NCBI RefSeq assembly: GCF_014651015.1
Contig: NZ_BMWB01000014.1
Span: 1 to 64,000, forward strand
Direction: 5' to 3'
From: Streptomyces xantholiticus
GTDB taxonomy: Bacteria; Actinomycetota; Actinomycetes; Streptomycetales; Streptomycetaceae
DNA length: 64,000 nucleotides
A program made the translations under genes and the position numbers. Positions 41,186 through 49,715 of the stretch are shown here, piece by piece. Under the pieces are notes generated by a model. That model was not told where the DNA came from. It was given only the letters and a program-made list of their open reading frames with translations, and searched no databases. Position 1 is the stretch's first letter. Each line of letters begins with the position of its first letter.

Positions 41186-41230
41186 GTGTGGGTGGTGAAC
41201 CGTGGGACGAGCACGAGCCACCACCCACAC
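41186..41230. terminator. hairpin after the secreted-protein gene
   Basis: A perfect 12-bp stem (GTGTGGGTGGTG / CACCACCCACAC) with a 21-base loop, 32 bases downstream of the stop. Confidence 0.6.
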
Positions 41231-41412
41231 CCGATGGACCGACGCAGCGGCCGTCACTGGCGTGGCGGCCGCTGACCTGCAGAGATCCGCTGCGCCCCAC
41301 GCAGCACGCGCGTAGGCTCCACCGCCACCGGGAGCGGCCGGGTGAGTGAATACCCGGTCGGTTCGCGGCGCGGTGGCACGAGTCCTCCGAGGTGCCTGGA
41401 TAGGCCCACTGC

Positions 41413-42633
41413 ATGACCGTATTCCGCGCGAGTCGTTGCACCGTCGCCATGACGTTGGTCACCGTGGCGCTGATGTCCGCATCCCTGGTGGCTGCCACGC
41501 CTGCATCAACCGGCCGGAGCGCCGCAAGTGTCCAACGGGCAACCGAAGATCACAATCGTGAGGCGCTGCGACTGCTGGCCCAGCCGCCATTCCGGCCCGC
41601 CGACCTCAGCCTGCTGAGCACGCTGTCATATCCTCAAGGGCCGCCGATGCGGCCCGCGCCGCCTCGCGAGATCACAGACCAGAAGCTGGTCCACCTGCTC
41701 ACGGCCACGCTCAAGCCTCGCGGCCGCCACGCGCGCGAAGAAGGGCTTGCCGTCTTCCGCAGCTCGCAGATCAGCGCCGTGGTGCCGAATGCCAACCTGC
41801 GCGCCGCCCTCGCCTCGCTGGCGGGTGGCCCCGGGCAGCGCAGCATCCAAGCGATCCGCGACGGTCTCTTCTCGCGCGTCGTCTTCGGCACCACGCCGCG
41901 CCCGGAGGCGATTGCCATGGTCCTGTTCGGGCCGGCCACTGACCCACGGCCATCCATCGTGTTCAACCAGCGGTACCGCTACGAGGACTTCCGGCTGCTG
42001 GGGGAGGTCTTCTCGCACGAGACCCTCCACCGGGCCGACGCGAACAACCACAACGAAGAAGCCATCAACGAGGCCCTGCACACCGCTTATCACGGGCAGC
42101 TGCTTCTCCAGCTGCCACGGCTGGCAACCAGCCGAACGGAGCTGGCCCGAAGACTGAACACAACGCTGATGGCGCTGCTGAACACACGGGACGCCCGTGG
42201 CCGTCAGCGACTGACCCGATCAACAGGCCACGTACTGCCCGGCGCAACTATCCCGCTGCCCAGCCTGGCCGCCCTGCAGCTGGGGATCACCCCGGATGGC
42301 CGGACTGCGACCGATCGGACCGGCACACCGGGCAATGCGAACCTGGACTTCTACCTCAGCGCCATCACCCGCACCCGGCATGCACGGGCCAACTTCAACA
42401 CCGCCACCGTCCAGGTCCTCGAGCGCCGTCAGGGGTGGGCCACTCCGGAAGAACGCATCCGCCTCGCCCGGTTGCTGAGGCTCCGCCTCCCCCAGGGTCC
42501 CAGTGAACCCCACGTCTCGGCACAACCGTCAGCACGGCAGGCGCAGCCGAGTGGATGGAGCGTCCGGATCGACGGACACCGCGCACGCACCGATGCGATG
42601 GCGCCCGCCATTGCGTCTGGGGAGGCGGACTGA
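41413..42633 (+). CDS. secreted HExxH protein, putative zinc metallopeptidase
   Basis: 406 residues, family not recognised. Residues 1-30 (TVAMTLVTVALMSASLVAAT) form a signal peptide. Near residue 205 is SHETLHRADANNHNEEAINE ALHTAYHGQ: an HExxH zinc motif in which a further Glu (EEAINE) lies 15-20 residues on, the spacing of gluzincins such as thermolysin-like or M48-type enzymes. The motif is preceded by a hydrophobic strand (FRLLGEVF), as expected. The C-terminal 120 residues are helical and polar, ending in a low-complexity tail. I infer an exported peptidase or an inactive zincin-like protein. Monocistronic; start by the signal peptide. Confidence 0.65.
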   Translation: MTVFRASRCTVAMTLVTVALMSASLVAATPASTGRSAASVQRATEDHNREALRLLAQPPFRPADLSLLSTLSYPQGPPMRPAPPREITDQKLVHLLTATLKPRGRHAREEGLAVFRSSQISAVVPNANLRAALASLAGGPGQRSIQAIRDGLFSRVVFGTTPRPEAIAMVLFGPATDPRPSIVFNQRYRYEDFRLLGEVFSHETLHRADANNHNEEAINEALHTAYHGQLLLQLPRLATSRTELARRLNTTLMALLNTRDARGRQRLTRSTGHVLPGATIPLPSLAALQLGITPDGRTATDRTGTPGNANLDFYLSAITRTRHARANFNTATVQVLERRQGWATPEERIRLARLLRLRLPQGPSEPHVSAQPSARQAQPSGWSVRIDGHRARTDAMAPAIASGEAD

Positions 42634-42776
42634 TGACGCTGCCCGTTGAGAGATGGCCCCGACCCGAGGCAGCCGACCGGCAGGAGCGCCGACGCCCCTT
42701 TTCTTCACTCCGAACCGCGCATTGCGTCGCTTGCCCGGCCGGCGATGGCTTCGGGAGCTTCGGCCGGTTCAGGCCC

Positions 42777-43460
42777 CTACCTCCCCGCCGACTCGGCGTC
42801 GCCGTATGCGTCGTGCCAGTTCCACCACTGGTAGGGCGGGGTCTGGGGGTAGCCCTCCGGCGAGTCCTCCCATTCCTCCTGGCGCCCGAGGGCGGTCATG
42901 TCGAGGTAGCTCCACGTACTCCCCAGCGCCTCGTCGCCGCGGCTGTTGATGAAGTAGGTGCGGAACACGCTGTCGCCGTCGCGGATGAACGCGTTCGTGC
43001 CGTGCCATTCGTCCACACCGAAGTCGCCGTCGAACTCGTCGGTCACGGTGTACCAGGGCATCGTCCAGCCCATCCGCGCCTTCACACGCTCGATGTCCGG
43101 CTGCGGGGCGCGCGAGGCGAAGACGAGAGTGGTGTCGCGGGCGTTCAGATGGGCGAGGTGGCCGACGTGGTCGGCCACCATGGAGCAACCCACGCACGCG
43201 TGGTCGGGCCAGCCGGAAACGCCGGGCTCGAAGAACGCGCGGTAGACGATCAGCTGACGACGGCCCTCGAACAGGTCGAGCAGGCCCGCCCTGCCTTCAG
43301 GTCCGTCGAACTCATAGTCCTTCTCCACCGCCATCCACGGCATGCGCCGGCGCATCGCGGCCAGCGCGTCCCGGGCATGGGTCAGCTCCTTCTCCTTCAC
43401 GAGCAGCTGCTCGTGCGCCGCCTCCCACTCCCGCGGCGTGACGATCTGGGGCGTCTCCAT
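42777..43460 (-). CDS. DUF899 family thioredoxin-like protein
   Basis: 227 residues of the DUF899 family. It opens PQIVTPREWEAAHEQLLVKE KELTHARDAL, then RMPWMAVEKDYEFDGPEGRA GLLDLFEGRRQLIVYRAFF, and contains CVGCSMVADHVGHLAHL, a CxxC pair at the place of the thioredoxin active site. The end (TWSYLDMTALGRQEEWEDSP) is also diagnostic. Probably a cytoplasmic thiol/disulfide-type protein of unknown substrate. The start is set by GGAAGGTGG upstream. Confidence 0.9.
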   Translation of the reverse strand: METPQIVTPREWEAAHEQLLVKEKELTHARDALAAMRRRMPWMAVEKDYEFDGPEGRAGLLDLFEGRRQLIVYRAFFEPGVSGWPDHACVGCSMVADHVGHLAHLNARDTTLVFASRAPQPDIERVKARMGWTMPWYTVTDEFDGDFGVDEWHGTNAFIRDGDSVFRTYFINSRGDEALGSTWSYLDMTALGRQEEWEDSPEGYPQTPPYQWWNWHDAYGDAESAGR

Positions 43461-43952
43461 GGTGGTGTCCACCTTCCGGTTCAAGTCCAATCCGTGCGGC
43501 AGTCCAGGGGCGCCGGCTCTTCGCCGCTCACCACGACCCCCTGCGCAGGCATCCATATTGACCGTGAACGTCCGAATTACGCAGCATCGACATCCTCGGA
43601 CGCGCGGGGCGGCCCGACCATCTCGCCGCCGGCCGCACGGTCGTCCGCCGGTCCGGCGACAACGCCTACGGCAGCGAGCCGGATGATCGGCGGTCTGCCT
43701 GGGATGCGCCGCGAGTCGTCGCCATGGATGTGCTCGGTGCGCGTCGACCGCCGGTCCGTCGCAGCGTTCAGCACAGTGTTCAGGAGCCCGGACGCACTGG
43801 CTCTGAGACCGCGTCGATCAGCATCGGCAGGACCGCCCGGGGCCGTCGGTCGATCACTTGCTGCGCATGGAGGTCGAGCAGCGGGTCAGCCCGGCCGCGC
43901 GAGGCATCAGGCCGCCGAACCCGATCGCCCACCCCCGGCGGGCTAAGGCCCG
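43461..43952. other. gap with no supportable gene
   Basis: About 490 bases between two leftward genes. Short frames on both strands are rich in Arg, Ser and Pro and carry no motif I can name. The alpha/beta hydrolase stop lies at its right end. No hairpin of note. Confidence 0.45.
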
Positions 43953-44744
43953 CTACGGCTGGGGCCGGCTCAGGTACTCGGCGATGCGGTCCCCCCAGGT
44001 GCGGATGTCGGCGCGTGTTTCGGACACGTGCAGTTCGGCGTGCGGAAGCACCTGGGCCAGCGTCTCCGCGGTCGACAGAGGGTGCCCCGGGTCACCGACC
44101 CAGCCCAGCACCAAGCTTGGCCGGCGCAGCGCGGCGACCTCCGAGAGCGAGGGCAGGTCGGACATCGCCAGGCCACGCAGAACGGCGGGCAGCACCCCTT
44201 CGGCGGGTGTCGGCGGCTGCTCGGGTACGTCGGCCACGACGGCCGGACGAGGCTGCCGCGCCCGGGTGGCGAGCCATGCGTCCGGTCCCTCCCGTTCGAC
44301 GACCTCGGCGGATTCCCGAGCGGCCCGCACATGGGCCTCCCGCGTCGTCCAGGCCGTCGGCGGGATGAGCAGGACCAGCCGGGAGAACCGGTCGGGCGCA
44401 CGCACGGCGGCGTGCAGCACGCTGCCGCAGCCCATCGACGCACCCATGGCGGTGACAGGCTGCGAGGCGCCCAGGTGATCGAGCAGGGCCAGCAGGTCAC
44501 CGGCAAGCGACTGATACGTGTAGTCGCTGTCCACAGGGCCGCCGGCCGACCGACCATGTCCCCGGGCGTCATAACGGACAAGGCGTAGGCCCGCCTCGAG
44601 GACCGGCGCCCATGAGAACAGGTCCATCCGGTCCTCTGCGGCCTGACTCACGAAACCGCCGTGCGCGTACACGGCCACAGGACCCTCGCCGGCATCGTCG
44701 TAGACCAGCTCGGCCCCGCGGTGCCGGAAGCTGCCCTCCCTCAT
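43953..44744 (-). CDS. alpha/beta-fold hydrolase
   Basis: About 263 residues. It has the alpha/beta hydrolase pattern: VAVYAHGGF (oxyanion region), RLVRYDARGHGRSAGGP, nucleophile elbow GASMGCGS, VLGWVGDPGHPLS with the likely catalytic Asp. The final catalytic His is not clearly identifiable in the short C-terminus (LHVSETRADIRTWGDRIAEY); HAELH could supply it. No signal peptide, so cytoplasmic esterase- or lactonase-type. Two starts are possible (44744 or 44762), neither with a strong ribosome site; the shorter fits the family. Confidence 0.8.
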   Translation of the reverse strand: MREGSFRHRGAELVYDDAGEGPVAVYAHGGFVSQAAEDRMDLFSWAPVLEAGLRLVRYDARGHGRSAGGPVDSDYTYQSLAGDLLALLDHLGASQPVTAMGASMGCGSVLHAAVRAPDRFSRLVLLIPPTAWTTREAHVRAARESAEVVEREGPDAWLATRARQPRPAVVADVPEQPPTPAEGVLPAVLRGLAMSDLPSLSEVAALRRPSLVLGWVGDPGHPLSTAETLAQVLPHAELHVSETRADIRTWGDRIAEYLSRPQP

Positions 44745-45319
44745 GGCCGCTCGGTTTCGCATGACACCAGCCTGGCCATTGGCGCCGTCGCCCGCCACCG
44801 AGTCGGGGAGCGCCTTCCACGACGTCCGCGCCTTCCGTGCCCCTCCGGACCGGCCGTCGGCAACCCGCAGGAATCGGCGCAGCCGCGCCCGTCGACATCC
44901 GTCGTTTCACCGCGTTCGTCCCGCGCATGACCTGCCGAACAACCCGGGCACGAAGCAGAGCCCGAGCAGGGATCTCGTCCAGCAGAGCGCATTGTGGGTC
45001 TCAGCAAGGTGCATGTACGAACCCGGCCGTGATCACCGACTGGGACGGCATCTCGACAGACACATGTGTTTCACCTGCGCCGGGACGGGCGGCTGACCAA
45101 CGTCGAGCCGGCCAAGCGGGTCGGCCCGACCCCGCCGCCCGCCTGCGCCGGGTCGAGTGCCTGGAAGACCGGCGTCATCACCGGTTACCGGGCCGTCGCC
45201 GACCCCGAGGCCCAGGGCAGAAGATCAAGGCGGACGGCTGACCCTCGCCGGGCCCGAAATGGCGAGCCCGCAGGCCGGCGGTGAAACTGAGGGCACAGCA
45301 GCCGTCAGGCAGGTGGGTC
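44745..45319. other. gap upstream of the SRPBCC/FdhF pair, no gene seen
   Basis: About 575 bases. The plus strand has a short frame ending MCFTCAGTGG near 45,060-45,100, with a CxxC-like pair, but no ribosome site or homologue I know. The rest is without recognisable features. Confidence 0.45.
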
Positions 45320-45838
45320 ATGAACACCGTCGAAGAGACGCTCGAGATCGAGGTTCCGGTCCGTACCGCCTACAACCAGTGGACGCAGTTCAAGAGCTTT
45401 CCCCGGTTCATGTCCACGGTGAAGAGTGTCGAGCACCTCAGGCCCACCCTCACCCGTTGGGTCGTCGGCCGTGGTCCGGTGCGCCGCGAGTTCACTGCGG
45501 AGATCGTGGAGCAGCAGCCGGACTCGCGTGTGGTCTGGCAGAGCCTGGGTCGGCGCTCCTGCCACCGGGGCGAGGTGACCTTCCGTCCCACTGCACCGGA
45601 CCGGACGGCGGTCACGGTGCGTATCGAGGTCGAGCGGCGCGCAGTCTCCGACTTCGTCATGGGCGTGTCCGGGTTCACGCGCCGAGTGATCAGATCGGAA
45701 CTCGCGCGCTTCAAGGAGTTCATCGAGGGCCTGGGGGAAGAGGGCGGGGCCTGGCGAGGAACCATCTGCAACGGACACGTGCAGCCGGTGGAACCGCAAC
45801 CGCCGAGGAGCCGGGTCCCTCGCTGGCCCGTGGGCTGA
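45320..45838 (+). CDS. SRPBCC family protein
   Basis: 172 residues with the SRPBCC/START-type helix-grip fold: VEETLEIEVPVRTAYNQWTQ FKSFPRFM opens the cyclase/dehydrase subgroup, then VVGRGPVRREFTAEIVEQQP, VVWQSLGRRSCHRGEVTFRP and the long final helix (RVIRSELARFKEFIEGL). These bind hydrophobic ligands and are common in stress-linked clusters. AGGTGGG lies a few bases before the ATG. It precedes the molybdo-oxidoreductase gene by 48 bases and is probably cotranscribed. Confidence 0.85.
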   Translation: MNTVEETLEIEVPVRTAYNQWTQFKSFPRFMSTVKSVEHLRPTLTRWVVGRGPVRREFTAEIVEQQPDSRVVWQSLGRRSCHRGEVTFRPTAPDRTAVTVRIEVERRAVSDFVMGVSGFTRRVIRSELARFKEFIEGLGEEGGAWRGTICNGHVQPVEPQPPRSRVPRWPVG

Positions 45839-45886
45839 TCCGCGCCCTGATCCGTGTGCTGAAGAGCGAGAGCGAGAAGCACCCTG

Positions 45887-48211
45887 ATGAAGAAGCCACC
45901 GAGCGAAGAACCGGAAGAGCGCCTCACCGTGACCCCGCCCAAGAAATGGGCGGCGGGCGTTCCCGCGGTGACGCACGCCTTGGAGTACTCCCTCGAGGAG
46001 ACGTCACTCCCGCGGGCCGGAGCGGCGCTGCTGACCATGAACCAGGTCGACGGCATCGACTGCCCCGGCTGCGCCTGGGCCGACCCCTCCCCCGGCCACA
46101 GGCACCGAAACGAGTACTGCGAGAACGGCGCCAAGCACATCACCGACGAGGCGACGTCACGCCGGATCACCGCCGACTTCTTCCGCCGGCATCCGGTTTC
46201 CGAGCTGGGCCGAAGGTCCGACCTGTGGCTGAATAAACAGGGCCGACTCACCGAACCGATGGTCAAGCGGCCGCATTCGGACCACTACGAGCCGATCAGC
46301 TGGCATGACGCCCTGGAGCTGCTCTCCGGGGAGCTGCGGTCACTGGACTCGCCCGACGAGGCGGTCTTCTACACCTCGGGCCGGGTGAGCAACGAGGCTG
46401 CCTTCCTGCTGCAGCTCTTCGCCCGGGCCTTCGGCACCAACAACCTTCCCGACTGCAGCAACATGTGCCACGAGTCCAGCGGCTTCGCCCTGCACGAGAC
46501 GTTGGGCACCGGCAAGGGAACGGTGAGCCTGGAGGACATCCACCACGCCGACCTGATCTTCCTGGTGGGTCAGAATCCCGGGTCCAACCATCCGCGTCAG
46601 CTCTCCGCACTGGAGCAGGCGAAGCTCAACGGCGCCCGCATCATCGCTGTGAATCCGCTGCCGGAAGCCGGGCTGCTGCGGTTCAGGAATCCGCAGAACG
46701 TTCGGGGGGTGGTCGGCAACGGTGTCGCCATCGCCGACCGGTTCCTCCAGATCCGTATCGGCGGGGACCTCGCGCTGTTCCAGGGCCTGAACCGGCTGCT
46801 GCTGGAGGCGGAGGACGCCCGGCCCGGCACCGTGCTCGACCACGACTTCATCCGCTCGGGTACCAGCGGCTTCGAGGCGTTCTCCCAACACGCCCGCACC
46901 ATCGCCTGGGAAGACATCCTCTCCGCGACCGGACTGTCGCGCAACGAGATCGAGGCAGTCGGCGACGAGGTCCTGCGCAGCAGGCGCATCATCGTCTGCT
47001 GGGCCATGGGGGTGACGCAGCAGAAGCACGCGGTCCCCACCGTCAGGGAGATCGTCAACTTCCTGCTGTTGCGCGGGAACATCGGTCGGGCCGGGGCCGG
47101 CGCCTGCCCGGTGCGCGGGCACAGCAACGTGCAGGGCGATCGCACGATGGGGATCTGGGAGAGGATGCCGGATTCCTTCCTGGACGCGCTGCAGCGGGAG
47201 TTCGGCTTCGAGCCTCCTCGTGCTCACGGGCTGGACTCGGTGAGCTCGATCAGGGCCATGCTCGAAGGCCGTATCAAGGTCTTCCTCGGAGTCGCGGGCA
47301 ACTTCGTGCGGGCTGCTCCGGACAGTGCGGTCACCGAGGAGGCCATGCGGCAGTGCCGCCTCACCGCCCATGTCTCCACCAAGCTCAACAGGTCCCACAC
47401 GGTCTGCGGCCGGACCGCACTCATCCTGCCGACCCTGGGCCGCACCGAGGTCGACATCCAGTGCGGCGGCCAGCAGTTCGTCACCGTGGAGAATTCGATG
47501 AGCGAGGTGCACACCTCTCGTGGGCGCCTGAAGCCGGCCTCGAAGCTGCTGCTCAGCGAAGTCGCGATCCTGTGCCGCCTCGCCCGCCGGACCCTCGACG
47601 GCAAGACCGACATCCCGTGGGAGCGGTTCGAGGCCGACTACGGGACGATCCGCGAGCGAATCTCCCACGTCGTACCGGGGCTGCACGACTTCAGCCGGCG
47701 GGTGGCCCGCCCCGGCGGCATCAGGCTGCCGAACCCGGTCAACGAAGGGGTTTTCGCCACGTCCGTCGGCAAGGCCCTGTTCACCCGCAACGCCTGGGAG
47801 ATGCCGCACGCCCCCGAGGGGCACCTGCTGCTGCAGACACTGCGCTCCCACGATCAGTGGAACACCGTTCCCTATACGGACGACGACCGTTACCGGGGCA
47901 TCCGGGGAAGCCGTCGGGTTGTGCTGGTCGACCCGACGGACCTGGTCGAACTCGGTCTGGCCGAAGGGCAGCATGTCGACCTGGTGAGTGTGTGGGACGA
48001 CGATGCGGAGCGCCGCGCGGAGGACTTCGAGGTGGTCCCCTATCCGACCGCACGCGGCTGCGCCGCCGCGTACTACCCCGAGACCAATGTCCTGGTACCG
48101 CTGGACAGTGTGGCGGACATCAGCAACCAGCCGACGTCGAAGGGAATCGTGGTCCGGCTGGAGCCCAACGGAACCGGGCCCGACCCAACGATGAGCAACT
48201 CCGGCAGGTGA
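45887..48211 (+). CDS. YdeP/FdhF-type molybdopterin oxidoreductase
   Basis: 774 residues, molybdopterin-guanine dinucleotide enzyme of the YdeP class. The N-terminus has GIDCPGCAWADPSPG and EYCENGAKHITDEAT, the YdeP-type cysteine cluster replacing the canonical formate dehydrogenase 4Fe-4S motif. NMCHESSGFALHETLGTGKG marks the active-site entry, followed by LIFLVGQNPGSNHPR, cofactor-binding NLLLRGNIGRAGAG-like stretch (FLLLRGNIGRAGAG) and GHSNVQGDRTMGI; the C-terminal cap includes HDQWNTVPYTDDDRYRGI. YdeP homologues are linked to acid resistance, but the substrate is unknown. Intact length. Terminated by a perfect hairpin. Confidence 0.92.
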   Translation: MKKPPSEEPEERLTVTPPKKWAAGVPAVTHALEYSLEETSLPRAGAALLTMNQVDGIDCPGCAWADPSPGHRHRNEYCENGAKHITDEATSRRITADFFRRHPVSELGRRSDLWLNKQGRLTEPMVKRPHSDHYEPISWHDALELLSGELRSLDSPDEAVFYTSGRVSNEAAFLLQLFARAFGTNNLPDCSNMCHESSGFALHETLGTGKGTVSLEDIHHADLIFLVGQNPGSNHPRQLSALEQAKLNGARIIAVNPLPEAGLLRFRNPQNVRGVVGNGVAIADRFLQIRIGGDLALFQGLNRLLLEAEDARPGTVLDHDFIRSGTSGFEAFSQHARTIAWEDILSATGLSRNEIEAVGDEVLRSRRIIVCWAMGVTQQKHAVPTVREIVNFLLLRGNIGRAGAGACPVRGHSNVQGDRTMGIWERMPDSFLDALQREFGFEPPRAHGLDSVSSIRAMLEGRIKVFLGVAGNFVRAAPDSAVTEEAMRQCRLTAHVSTKLNRSHTVCGRTALILPTLGRTEVDIQCGGQQFVTVENSMSEVHTSRGRLKPASKLLLSEVAILCRLARRTLDGKTDIPWERFEADYGTIRERISHVVPGLHDFSRRVARPGGIRLPNPVNEGVFATSVGKALFTRNAWEMPHAPEGHLLLQTLRSHDQWNTVPYTDDDRYRGIRGSRRVVLVDPTDLVELGLAEGQHVDLVSVWDDDAERRAEDFEVVPYPTARGCAAAYYPETNVLVPLDSVADISNQPTSKGIVVRLEPNGTGPDPTMSNSGR

Positions 48212-48227
48212 CGTCGTCTCCGGGCCC

Positions 48228-48257
48228 GGTGACGGGGGCGTCGGCGCCCCCGTCACC
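48228..48257. terminator. strong bidirectional terminator
   Basis: A perfect 13-bp stem (GGTGACGGGGGCG / CGCCCCCGTCACC) with a TCGG tetraloop, 17 bases after the oxidoreductase stop, between convergent genes. Confidence 0.8.
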
Positions 48258-48455
48258 CTCGTTCTCCTCCTCAGCAGGGACGACGGCAGGGCGCGGTGCC
48301 GGGGCAGGCAGCGGGCGCGGCCGGGCCGGCGCGGAGCTCGCGCCGGGGCCCGGCGGGGCGGTGCCGGCTGCGCGGGCACGGCCCCGCCCCGGCCGAGTGC
48401 AGTGGGGTCTCGGGAGAACAGAAGCGCCGGTTCGTCGGGGCGTACCTGCCAGGTA

Positions 48456-49715
48456 TCAGCTCTGCTTGTGGTCGGTGATCCAGCGGGCGGCGAGGAGACC
48501 GGACCCTGCGGTGAGGACGGCGGCGGCGATGACCGTGGCGTTCAGGCCCAGGGCGTCGCCGAGGATGCCTGCCACGAGGGCTCCGGCGGCGTAGCCGATG
48601 TCACGCCAGAAGCGGTACGTGCCAAGCGCATTGGCGCGCCAGCCGGGGTGGGCGTGGTCGGAGACCGAGGCGATCAGGGCGGGGTAGACCATGGCGGTGC
48701 CGATGCCGAGCGCGACGGCGGAGAGGATGCCCGCGAGTAGAGGACGATCGAGCAGGGCGAGGGCGAGCACGAAGCCGGCGGCCTGGACGAACATGCCGGT
48801 GACGATGAGGGGTTTGCGGCCGAGACGATCGGCGAGGTGGCCGGTGGGGATCTGCCCGAGGCCCCACAGCAGCGGATAGAGGCCCTTGATCAGGCCGACG
48901 GCGGCGAGTCCGAGACCGTGGTCGGTGAAGAGCAGCGGGAAGACGCCCCAGGTAAGGCCGTCATTGAGATTGTTGACCAGCCCGGCCTGGCTGGCGCCGC
49001 GCAGGGAGCGGTTGTGCCAGGAGGTGCGGGCGAAGGTGTGCGCCAGGCCGGTGGACCGCTCGGACGCCGTCTGCTCGGGGTGCTGGGCCGATTCGAGCGC
49101 GACGTGGGCAGCGGTGTCCCGGACGATCAGCGCGAGAACGAGGCCGGCGGCGACGAAGACCACGCCGATGAGCTCCGGGACGGGGCGCAGGCCGTAGGCG
49201 GTGGCGAGGTAGCCGGTCAGCAGTGCGGTGGCGCCGACGGCAACGTATCCGGCGGCCTCGTTCAGGCCGGTGGCAAGTCCCCGCCGGGCCGGGCCGACCA
49301 GATCGATCTTCATGTTGACGGTCATCGACCAGGTCAGACCCTGGTTCATGCCGAGCAGAACGTTCGCGGCGACGATCCAGCCCCAGGACGGCGCCCAGGC
49401 CAGGGCGAAGGGCACGGGGATGCCGATGAGCCAGCCCGCCACCAGGAGCTGCTTACGGCGGAAACGCGCCGTCAGGGCGCCCGCGGTGAGGTTGGTGAGG
49501 GCCTTCGTGAGGCCGAAGGCGATGATGAAGGAGAAGACCGCCAGGTCGCTGGTCAGGCCGAACACGTCGGTGCCGATGAGTGGGACGGTGGTGCGTTCCA
49601 GGCCGACCAGGGCGCCGACGCAGACGTTGACGACGACGAGCAGGGCGAACTGCAGCCGGTTCTCCCGCAGACCGAGGCGAACGGGCTTGGCCACGGTCCC
49701 GGTTGTCGGGTTCAC
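48456..49715 (-). CDS. MFS transporter of the sulfane-sulfur module
   Basis: 419 residues with twelve membrane helices. The MFS signature loop between helices 2 and 3 appears as GALTARFRRKQLLVAGWLIG, and the second-half equivalent as GHLADRLGRKPLIVTGMFVQ. It starts with GTG overlapping the stop of the persulfide-dioxygenase gene (GTGA), so the two are translationally coupled. I infer transport of a sulfur-containing anion (sulfite or thiosulfate) or a metabolite of that reaction; the sequence does not show which. Confidence 0.9.
   Translation of the reverse strand: MNPTTGTVAKPVRLGLRENRLQFALLVVVNVCVGALVGLERTTVPLIGTDVFGLTSDLAVFSFIIAFGLTKALTNLTAGALTARFRRKQLLVAGWLIGIPVPFALAWAPSWGWIVAANVLLGMNQGLTWSMTVNMKIDLVGPARRGLATGLNEAAGYVAVGATALLTGYLATAYGLRPVPELIGVVFVAAGLVLALIVRDTAAHVALESAQHPEQTASERSTGLAHTFARTSWHNRSLRGASQAGLVNNLNDGLTWGVFPLLFTDHGLGLAAVGLIKGLYPLLWGLGQIPTGHLADRLGRKPLIVTGMFVQAAGFVLALALLDRPLLAGILSAVALGIGTAMVYPALIASVSDHAHPGWRANALGTYRFWRDIGYAAGALVAGILGDALGLNATVIAAAVLTAGSGLLAARWITDHKQS

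Noticed and set aside
46340..48379. 679-codon minus-strand frame opposite the YdeP-type gene
   Set aside because: Shadow frame lacking any family pattern.
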